From Treponema sp. UBA1233 (GTDB taxonomy: Bacteria > Spirochaetota > Spirochaetia > Treponematales > Treponemataceae), in the NCBI GenBank assembly GCA_002309305.1, contig DBWR01000021.1, positions 90,947-115,486 of the forward strand: DNA of 24,540 nt. Direction: 5' to 3'. A program made the position numbers and the translations under genes. Of the stretch, positions 1-5,861 are shown in pieces. The notes under the pieces are model-generated. The model was not told the DNA's origin and made no database searches. It saw only the letters and a program-made list of their open reading frames with translations. Numbering within the stretch: position 1 is the first letter of the stretch; every line of letters begins with the position of its first letter.

Positions 1-1170
1 GTGGACTTTCAGGAACTTTTGATAAAGGGATTCTCTGATTATGAACTTAAGGCCATTCTTGACGAGCTTTATACATCCGATGCAGCAGACCTTGTTGAGG
101 AAATGCCCGCAAACGTCGTTGACCGAATCTTAAAGCAGATTGACCCCGCCACAAGACAGGAAATCAACAGCCTCCTTCAGTATCCGGAAAATTCCGCAGG
201 TTCTATCATGAGCACGGAATATGTTTCGCTAAGGCTTGGTACTACAGTGGGTGAGGCTATAAACCAGATCAGGAAGATGGGCTTTGACAACAAGTCATTC
301 TACACATGCTATGTGACCAAGGACAAGAAGCTTTTGGGCCGCCTTTCCGTAAAGGACCTTCTTCTTGCAAAAAGCGACGACATCCTGATTGATTCCCTGA
401 TGAAGGAAAACGTAATTAAGGTTCAAACCCACGACGACAAGGAAAAGGTTTCGCAGATGCTTTCCAAATACAATTTCTTTGCGCTGCCTGTTGTTGACGG
501 TGAAGACCGCATGGTCGGTATAATTGCCTTTGACGACGCTCTTGAAGTCATGGAAGACGAGGCCACAGAGGATATCGAAATCATGGGTGGTATGTCTCCT
601 TCCGAAAAGACTTACCTCCGTTCAACTCCATTTGACCTTTTCAAGCACAGGGTAATATGGCTCCTGCTTTTGATGGTGAGTGCAACCTTTACTGGAATGA
701 TCATCACCGGTTTTGAAAACGCCCTTGCAGCCCAGGTTGTCCTGACAGCATTCATCCCGATGCTGATGGATACGGGTGGAAATTCAGGCTCGCAGTCATC
801 CGTTACGATAATACGCGCCCTGTCTCTGGGTGAAGTTGAATTCAGGGACCTGCCCCTTGTAATCTGGAAGGAAGTGAGGACCGCCTTTTTGTGCGCCATT
901 GCCCTGTGTTCCGTGTGTTTTGCAAAGATAATGATTGTGGACAGGATCCTTTTGCACAACGAAGAAGTTACTCTCTTTGTAGCCCTTGTAGTCTGCATAG
1001 CCATGGCATTTACGGTATTGGTGGCAAAGATAATCGGCTGCACCCTTCCGCTTGTCGCAAGAAAATTAAAGCTTGACCCCGCCGTAATGGCAAGTCCTTT
1101 CATCACGACCATAGTTGACGCAGTAAGCCTCCTGGTATATTTCCAGATAGCAAAGATGGTACTGTTTTGA
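1..1170 (+). CDS. mgtE: Magnesium transporter MgtE, 5'-truncated by the window edge
   Basis: MgtE is a Mg2+-gated Mg2+ channel of the inner membrane. About 389 residues are visible against roughly 450 in the family, so the first ~60 residues of the cytoplasmic N domain lie upstream; the GTG at base 1 is probably just an internal Val. In order: the end of the MgtE N domain (1-65), a CBS pair (about 68-190), then the C-terminal membrane domain (about 215-389) with five hydrophobic segments. The pore signature MDTGGNSGSQSS (about 258-269) and the family stretch LDPAVMASPFITTIVDAVSL near the end are intact. No terminator-like hairpin follows; an AT-rich inverted repeat begins two bases after the stop. 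Family assignment is near certain. Confidence 0.96.
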   Translation: MDFQELLIKGFSDYELKAILDELYTSDAADLVEEMPANVVDRILKQIDPATRQEINSLLQYPENSAGSIMSTEYVSLRLGTTVGEAINQIRKMGFDNKSFYTCYVTKDKKLLGRLSVKDLLLAKSDDILIDSLMKENVIKVQTHDDKEKVSQMLSKYNFFALPVVDGEDRMVGIIAFDDALEVMEDEATEDIEIMGGMSPSEKTYLRSTPFDLFKHRVIWLLLLMVSATFTGMIITGFENALAAQVVLTAFIPMLMDTGGNSGSQSSVTIIRALSLGEVEFRDLPLVIWKEVRTAFLCAIALCSVCFAKIMIVDRILLHNEEVTLFVALVVCIAMAFTVLVAKIIGCTLPLVARKLKLDPAVMASPFITTIVDAVSLLVYFQIAKMVLF

Positions 1171-1172
1171 AA

Positions 1173-1256
1173 AATTAAGAATGCATAATTCATAATCCAT
1201 AATTGAGATTAATTCCGCATTTCGAATTCTTAATTATGCATTCATAATTCTTAATT
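1173..1256. repeat. AT-rich element with 10-bp inverted ends
   Basis: The left end AATTAAGAAT (1173-1182) is the exact inverse complement of ATTCTTAATT at 1247-1256, and a second copy of ATTCTTAATT lies at 1226-1235. The inner motif GCATAATT occurs near both ends. The first 17 bases (1173-1189) recur exactly at 2081-2097, also directly behind a stop codon. It could be a small non-coding mobile repeat or a family of intergenic palindromes. No transposase is nearby. Confidence 0.55.
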
Positions 1257-1269
1257 AGTTTTTCCTCTC

Positions 1270-1298
1270 TTGACAATGCACCTTTTCCCACATAAAAT
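1270..1298 (+). promoter_or_regulatory. Sigma-70-type promoter for the outer-membrane-type gene
   Basis: TTGACA (1270-1275), a 17-bp spacer and TAAAAT (1293-1298) match the consensus at 11 of 12 positions. Transcription would start near 1305 and leave a 190-nt leader ahead of the ATG at 1495. Confidence 0.6.
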
Positions 1299-1494
1299 GG
1301 CTTCATGAAGTGAAAGTTTTTTTGAAAAAAGTTTGAACAACCGTTTGGCGTGATTATTTCCAGAAGATGAAAGATTCTTACCAACTGAGCATAAACTGTC
1401 TTCATACTACATTTACACTGTAATTTAATCTTGATTTTCACATTGTGGAGATCCAGGTTTTGATTTTTTTATTTCAAATATTTGGAGGAACGAA

Positions 1495-2079
1495 ATGAAA
1501 AAACGTGGACTTTTTGTCCTTGTTCTTGCAATGTCATTTTGCTTTGCGGGAAACGCATGGGCGGACGGATGGTATTCCGGTCTGGAAGTTGGTGGTGGAA
1601 CAAGTTTTGAGATTGCAGTTGGAGACATGCATGAGCATGAGGTGGGGAACCTTGGCCTGAACGTGGATGCCGCATGGCCCCTGCCGCTGGGATTCTCAAA
1701 GGACGGATTCCTTACAGCAGTAGGTCTTACAGCTCAGACTGGTGTGGTTTTCCCTGTGGGCAAAAAGGATTACATCGACAGCTGGTGGGGTGTGGATTTT
1801 GGTATCGGCGCCTATGTGGATTTGAGGATAAACCAGCTTATTACAGTGCGTCCCGAGCTTGCCGCTGACATGAGGCTAAACATTGTGTCATCAGAAAGCC
1901 GCAGTGCTGAAGGTGCCTACGTGGATTTTGGAGCCAAGGCTGGAGCAACAGTGCTTTTTGACGTGTTCAAGAACGGAGTGCTGTTAAAGGCCGGAGCCGG
2001 ATATACAATCTTCCCGGAAAATGAACACATCTGCCACTACATTTACATAAATGTCGGTGCCACTTATAAATTTAATTAA
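1495..2079 (+). CDS. Small exported beta-barrel-like protein, putative outer membrane
   Basis: This 194-residue protein has a clear Sec signal peptide with predicted cleavage after NAWA (residue 24), so it leaves the cytoplasm. The mature part alternates short amphipathic strands rich in Gly, aromatic and Val residues, for example GAYVDL, GATVLF and the terminal VGATYKF. That pattern resembles a small eight-stranded barrel of the OmpA/OmpW type. The last residue is Asn after Phe, so the classical C-terminal Phe is one residue off. The start is supported by GGAGG at 1484-1488, six bases before the ATG. Its function is not recognisable, and the barrel reading comes from strand pattern only. Confidence 0.75.
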   Translation: MKKRGLFVLVLAMSFCFAGNAWADGWYSGLEVGGGTSFEIAVGDMHEHEVGNLGLNVDAAWPLPLGFSKDGFLTAVGLTAQTGVVFPVGKKDYIDSWWGVDFGIGAYVDLRINQLITVRPELAADMRLNIVSSESRSAEGAYVDFGAKAGATVLFDVFKNGVLLKAGAGYTIFPENEHICHYIYINVGATYKFN

Positions 2080-2080
2080 G

Positions 2081-2105
2081 AATTAAGAATGCATAATGCA
2101 GAATT
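2081..2105. repeat. Second copy of the AT-rich repeat end
   Basis: The 17 bases at 2081-2097 are identical to 1173-1189, and both copies start one or two bases behind a stop codon. Only one end of the longer element at 1173-1256 is present here, so this is a fragment or a shorter variant. Confidence 0.5.
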
Positions 2106-2121
2106 GGTTGTGGTATTTGTC

Positions 2122-2142
2122 ATTCCGAACTTGATTCGGAAT
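2122..2142. repeat. Perfect intergenic palindrome, REP-like
   Basis: ATTCCGAA (2122-2129) pairs perfectly with TTCGGAAT (2135-2142) around the loop CTTGA. No T-run follows, so it is a poor intrinsic terminator and looks more like a repetitive extragenic palindrome. Its right half overlaps a weak promoter candidate, TTGATT (2131-2136) with TATGAC (2154-2159) 17 bp further on. Confidence 0.45.
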
Positions 2143-2185
2143 CTCTAGCATTTTATGACTATCTAAAATTAAAAAGGAGTTTTTT

Positions 2186-3109
2186 GTGAAAAAGAAAAAT
2201 TGTTTTTATGTGAAAATTGTGCTTGCTTTGGCTGTAGCGATTGCCCTTGCTTCCTGCAGCAACTTTATCGACGACTTGAACAGGCCGGAAGGCTTTGTAA
2301 AGATTTCTGGAACAAGTTATGACGGTTTGACATCGGTAACACCAGTTTCTGGTGTATTCTCACTGGGACATCCGGTGACTATCCGCAACCTTTATGTCTG
2401 TCCCCACGAGGTAACTCAAAAAGAATATGAGACCTACTGTACTTACAATGGTATTAGTACAGGCAGCGGGGGTCAGAGAATTTACTTACGCCCTAATGGA
2501 ACTTATGGTGACGGAGACAATCATCCCACATACTATGTGAGCTGGTATGACGCGATTGTTTACTGCAACAAAAGGAGCATTGCCGAAGGACGTACCCCTT
2601 GTTACTGTTTGGAAGGAAAAACTGATCCTGATGGCTGGAGAAACATCCCCACAACGTCAGATCCATCTAATTTATCTGCTATTTGGGATACCGTAGAATG
2701 TGACTTTAATGCCAACGGATACCGCCTTCCTACTGAGGCTGAGTGGGAATACCTTGCAAGGGGAGGAAGCTGGAATTCATATAAATACTCAGGTGGAGAA
2801 GATGGAGATTTGGATAATATTGCGTGGAATCGCTCTAACAGTAATGTATTGAATTCAAATGATTATCAGTCTCATGAGGTGATGACAAAAGTTCCTAACT
2901 CCCTTGGGCTGTACGACATGAGCGGAAATGTCCGTGAGTGGTGCTGGGACTGGTATGAAACACAACATGAACATCGTATGGTGCGAGGCGGATCCTTTAA
3001 TGAAAATTTAGGGGATGGTGTTTATGAAGTTTCTAATCGTTCTCTTTACTTTTATCCTCCATTTAGGGCTTCTACAATAGGCTTCCGTGTAGTCTGTACC
3101 GCGGAGTAA
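2186..3109 (+). CDS. SUMF1/FGE-sulfatase-fold lipoprotein
   Basis: The 307-residue protein starts at a GTG with AAAAAGGAG upstream (2171-2179). Residues 1-24 form a lipoprotein signal peptide with lipobox L-A-S-C, Cys24 being the lipidated residue. The rest is a formylglycine-generating-enzyme-fold domain with its usual landmarks: VTQKEYETYC, GYRLPTEAEWEYLARGG, LGLYDMSGNVREWCWDWY, MVRGGSF and the final GFRVV. The paired catalytic cysteines of true FGE, normally just after the RGGSW block in a CRSA-like stretch, are absent; that stretch reads NRSLYFYPPFRAS. It is therefore unlikely to activate sulfatases and is more likely a surface or periplasmic binding or structural protein. Such lipoproteins often occur as paralogue families in Treponema (from general knowledge). 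Confidence 0.88.
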   Translation: MKKKNCFYVKIVLALAVAIALASCSNFIDDLNRPEGFVKISGTSYDGLTSVTPVSGVFSLGHPVTIRNLYVCPHEVTQKEYETYCTYNGISTGSGGQRIYLRPNGTYGDGDNHPTYYVSWYDAIVYCNKRSIAEGRTPCYCLEGKTDPDGWRNIPTTSDPSNLSAIWDTVECDFNANGYRLPTEAEWEYLARGGSWNSYKYSGGEDGDLDNIAWNRSNSNVLNSNDYQSHEVMTKVPNSLGLYDMSGNVREWCWDWYETQHEHRMVRGGSFNENLGDGVYEVSNRSLYFYPPFRASTIGFRVVCTAE

Positions 3110-3128
3110 TTTAATAATGACGTTATTG

Positions 3129-3170
3129 CACGGATTCGGGGCTGTCTATTGTTAGGGTTAAGAATCCGTG
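3129..3170. repeat. Inverted repeat downstream of the SUMF1 lipoprotein gene
   Basis: CACGGATTC (3129-3137) and GAATCCGTG (3162-3170) are perfect 9-bp inverted repeats separated by 24 bases. It may be a weak terminator hairpin or an operator. There is no T-run after it, so an intrinsic terminator is doubtful. Confidence 0.35.
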
Positions 3171-3215
3171 TAACAGGTTTCCTTCATTTTTCAAAAGACA
3201 ATTCTGGTGTAAGGC

Positions 3216-3244
3216 TTGACAAAAAAACGTAATAAATGCAAAAT
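3216..3244 (+). promoter_or_regulatory. Candidate promoter for the HTH-EIIA gene
   Basis: A perfect TTGACA (3216-3221) is followed after 17 bp by CAAAAT (3239-3244), which matches the -10 consensus at four of six bases. The start site would fall around 3250, giving a very short leader. Confidence 0.4.
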
Positions 3245-3258
3245 ATTCAAAATGACTT

Positions 3259-3918
3259 ATGCCGGGGGCTATTGTGGAAGACGATATACTTACCATTGAG
3301 GAAGTTGCTAAATATTTACGTGTCAGTGAGAGGACGGTCTATGACTGGGCTCAGAAGGGTGAAATCCCCAGTGGGAAAATCGGAACCGTATGGCGGTTTA
3401 AAAAGGGCGACATTGAGCGCTGGGTAAACGAAAGGCTTTCTGCCTCAAAACCGGCTCCTGCAGACATTTCTGTCCTTGTAAAGAACATACTTTCTCCGGA
3501 ACGCATAATTTTCATGAACCATCAGACACGCCACGATGCCCTTGTTCAGCTTGCAAACACTCTGGCTACGGCTCCCCAGGTAAAGGATGCCACGGAACTT
3601 GTAAACGAAATCTTAAAGCGCGAGGAACTCATGTCCACGGCAATCGGACGCGGCATAGCAATTCCTCATGTAAGGCTTTCAAGCGTAACTGACCTTGTAA
3701 TGGCGGTGGGAATTTCCAAAGTTGACATAATCGACTTCCAGCCCATCGACGATGAGCCGGTAAAGATACTCTTCATGATTGCGGCGGCACACAACCAGCA
3801 CAGCTACTACCTGCAGACCCTTTCATTCTTCAGCTCAAAGCTCAAGAACCAGGACCTTAAGGATGCTCTCCTGAACTCCACCGATCCTATGCAGGCATAC
3901 AATCATCTTGTCCAATAG
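3259..3918 (+). CDS. Excisionase-type HTH fused to a PTS EIIA (mannitol/fructose-type) domain
   Basis: Residues about 8-60 form a MerR/excisionase-like winged helix (LTIEEVAKYLRVSERTVYDW followed by a wing ending GTVWRFKKGDIERWV). Residues about 75-219 are an EIIA type-2 domain with phospho-acceptor His137 in GRGIAIPHVR. The likely role is a DNA-binding or regulatory protein whose activity follows phosphoryl flow from HPr, similar to PtsN. No sugar permease (EIIB/C) is adjacent, which favours regulation over transport. The ATG at 3259 has no clear ribosome site. A GTG at 3274, five bases after GGGGG (3264-3268), would give a protein beginning MEDDILTIEEVAKYL and may be the real start. The gene converges on its minus-strand neighbour with only 12 bases between. 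Confidence 0.9.
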   Translation: MPGAIVEDDILTIEEVAKYLRVSERTVYDWAQKGEIPSGKIGTVWRFKKGDIERWVNERLSASKPAPADISVLVKNILSPERIIFMNHQTRHDALVQLANTLATAPQVKDATELVNEILKREELMSTAIGRGIAIPHVRLSSVTDLVMAVGISKVDIIDFQPIDDEPVKILFMIAAAHNQHSYYLQTLSFFSSKLKNQDLKDALLNSTDPMQAYNHLVQ

Positions 3919-3930
3919 CTTGGAATATAA

Positions 3931-5094
3931 TCACGGCAAATTCAGGAATATCCACTTGGTCTGGTCGTCCTGATTTGCGTCTATTTTACCCCATGTAAGG
4001 CCTGTTGCCGTGGTTTCTCCCATAAGCCACTGTTCTCCGTCAAATTCGTAACCGTGACCCGGATGGTCGCTTACAAAAAGTGCCATTGCGTGACTGTACT
4101 GTGCGCTTACCATAATCGTTGCCTTTTGGTTCATTGAAGTAAGGAGTATTGCAAGCAGCATGGAACGGCTGTCACAGTCTGAACCGCCACCGAGCATCAT
4201 TGACGGAAGTGAAGCAAAGTCGCTTGTGTTTTTTTCGCGTTCATATTTGAATCCCTGGGTCCAAGTCAAAAGCTTTTGGGCCAGATCCGTGTCGTCGCTG
4301 CATGATGGGGCAATCTCGTTGTAGATGTCAAACGAAACCTGCCACAGCCTGATGTATGAGTCGCGGAAAATCATCCTGTAATACCTCTGCCATGCGTCCT
4401 TCCACAGGTTGTTGCTTGCATAGAGGGTAAGCACGTCGTATTCCCTTTCAATCAGGTATTCGCTTGCTTCCTTGTCGTTTGCCCTTAAGCGGCTTTTAAT
4501 GGTCTTTCCGTCGATTTTTAGGTTCACATCGACATATTCGCTGCTCTTGGGGTAAAGGTATGCGGTAATCGGGCCTGCCTCGTAGTAGCATCCCAAGTCA
4601 ATGTTCAGGGCGTCAAGGAAACTCAGCATGTAGTTCTGGCTGCGTTCAAGGAAACGGGGGTCACACCATGTAAGAAGCACCACAGTTCCCTTGTTTTCCG
4701 GGATTGTTGCGGCAAGAGCATATCCCGCCACGTTGTCACGACCCATTACGGCCGTAAATGATGCGATGGAGCTTGTCTGGTTCCTCCATTCAAACTGTTC
4801 TGCCTCATATTTTGCGTTCAGGGTGTTCAGGGTTCCCTTTACCGCGCTTTCCGCACTGTCATAGCGTTTTGAATCGTAAATGCGTATGACCGCAGTAACC
4901 GCAGACTGTGGCACAAGGCTCTGGAGCTGGTATGCCGTTCCGTCTGAATTTGCGTCCACAAGGTTGAATCCAAGGGGAAAATCAATCGACACTTCGTCAT
5001 TGCCGCTTATAAGGCTGATTCTCTGCGAAAAGCCCTGTACGGCCGCAGCAAAGAGGAAAACCGTTATAAAAAATACCTTGCAAAGTCTTGTCAT
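3931..5094 (-). CDS. Exported transglutaminase-like (papain-fold) protein of unknown substrate
   Basis: The protein has 387 residues and an N-terminal signal peptide (hydrophobic core 7-19, likely cleavage near residue 23). The first two thirds match nothing I recognise and look like a beta-rich extracytoplasmic domain. The C-terminal third carries a transglutaminase-like triad in the right order and spacing: Cys307 in GGGSDCDSRSMLLAILL, His335 in YSHAMALF, and an acidic residue near EFDGEQWLMGE (Asp352 or Glu360). Such domains act as cysteine proteases or crosslinkers, or as inactive scaffolds. The start is backed by AAGGCGG upstream, and the gene diverges from the RluA-type gene with only 30 bases between them. 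The triad assignment is by eye, so activity is uncertain. Confidence 0.8.
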   Translation of the reverse strand: MTRLCKVFFITVFLFAAAVQGFSQRISLISGNDEVSIDFPLGFNLVDANSDGTAYQLQSLVPQSAVTAVIRIYDSKRYDSAESAVKGTLNTLNAKYEAEQFEWRNQTSSIASFTAVMGRDNVAGYALAATIPENKGTVVLLTWCDPRFLERSQNYMLSFLDALNIDLGCYYEAGPITAYLYPKSSEYVDVNLKIDGKTIKSRLRANDKEASEYLIEREYDVLTLYASNNLWKDAWQRYYRMIFRDSYIRLWQVSFDIYNEIAPSCSDDTDLAQKLLTWTQGFKYEREKNTSDFASLPSMMLGGGSDCDSRSMLLAILLTSMNQKATIMVSAQYSHAMALFVSDHPGHGYEFDGEQWLMGETTATGLTWGKIDANQDDQTKWIFLNLP

Positions 5095-5124
5095 TTTTTA
5101 CCGCCTTCTGTAGTATATCGGTTG

Positions 5125-5805
5125 ATGACACCATTTTCCATATTATTTGAAAACAGCGAGATTCTACTAGTAAACAAACCAAACGGCGTTTCGGTACAGG
5201 GTGGAAAGGGAATTTTTCATCCTTTGGACGAAGAATTGTCAAAACAGCTTGGATACCGCATTCATCTGGTACACAGGCTGGACAAGGACACCGCCGGAAT
5301 TCTGGTTGTAGCAAAAAATCCCCAGGCCGCCTCAAAATGGACTAAACTCATTTCCACCAAGCAGGTCACAAAGGAATATGAGGCAATCTGCACGGGCATT
5401 CCACAAATTCAGGGCAGGGAGATAAAAGAAGGGACTCTCAGGGACGAAATCATCGCACACGGAAAAAAACAGGACGCAGAGCTGTCATATAAAGTTGAAG
5501 GGACATTCGACCTTACTCTTGAACCGGATCAGGAGGGAAAAACGGAGTCCATAAGGCTGAGTCATATACGCATAATCATCAGGACGGGACGCATGCACCA
5601 GATACGCATCCAGATGGCAAAGGCAAAGGCCCCTATAGCAGGTGACGAGCTTCACGGTGACTTCAAGCTGAACAGGAAACTCCGCAGGGCCGGAATCAAA
5701 AAGCTATGTCTTGCCGCCACAAGCCTTACGATACCTCTTGACGGCAAAAACAGGACCTTTACGATACCGCTTCCCGAACACATGATGGTGGTTAACCAGG
5801 CCTAA
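5125..5805 (+). CDS. RluA-family RNA pseudouridine synthase
   Basis: The 226-residue enzyme would isomerise specific uridines in rRNA or tRNA. The catalytic block HLVHRLDKDTAGILVVAKN contains the essential Asp53, and the conserved later motif reads TGRMHQIRIQMA (usually TGRTHQIRVHLA). There is no N-terminal S4 domain, so it resembles the compact RluA/TruC-like subgroup rather than RluC/D; the target cannot be read from sequence. An in-frame TTG sits directly before the ATG chosen here. Neither start has a good ribosome site, and ATG is preferred. The gene runs just ahead of the glycan operon but is separated from it by the promoter candidate at 5826-5853. Confidence 0.9.
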   Translation: MTPFSILFENSEILLVNKPNGVSVQGGKGIFHPLDEELSKQLGYRIHLVHRLDKDTAGILVVAKNPQAASKWTKLISTKQVTKEYEAICTGIPQIQGREIKEGTLRDEIIAHGKKQDAELSYKVEGTFDLTLEPDQEGKTESIRLSHIRIIIRTGRMHQIRIQMAKAKAPIAGDELHGDFKLNRKLRRAGIKKLCLAATSLTIPLDGKNRTFTIPLPEHMMVVNQA

Positions 5806-5825
5806 TCACGCACCCATCAAAAAAC

Positions 5826-5853
5826 TAAAACCTTAACTTCGATTTGCCGATAA
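5826..5853 (+). promoter_or_regulatory. Sigma-28 (FliA)-type promoter candidate for the glycan operon
   Basis: GCCGATAA at 5846-5853 is an exact match to the sigma-28 -10 consensus. TAAA at 5826-5829 lies 16 bp upstream (15 bp if the A-run is read one base later), against the usual 15. It sits in the 56-bp gap between the pseudouridine synthase and the spiro-SPASM gene. Transcription would begin about 5859, just before the ATG at 5862, so the message may be nearly leaderless, which agrees with the missing ribosome site. Confidence 0.5.
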
Positions 5854-5861
5854 TTGACGCG

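Larger units (their letters stand above)
1171..1494. other. Intergenic region of 324 bp between mgtE and the outer-membrane-type gene
   Basis: This gap holds the AT-rich inverted repeat in its first 86 bases and a good promoter at 1270-1298. About 190 bases of presumed 5' leader follow. The leader contains a perfect small palindrome CTTCATGAAG (1303-1312) and T- and A-runs around 1318-1330. I recognise no riboswitch class, tRNA or convincing small ORF in it. Confidence 0.5.

Noticed and set aside
612..1193. A 193-codon minus-strand open frame across mgtE
   Set aside because: It is a shadow of a clearly coding plus-strand gene; the translated product has no recognisable family and no ribosome site.
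5112..5140. Possible minus-strand promoter (TGGAAA, 17 bp, TATACT) for the transglutaminase-like gene
   Set aside because: The start site would fall inside the gene's ribosome site, only about ten bases before the ATG, so it is not convincing.
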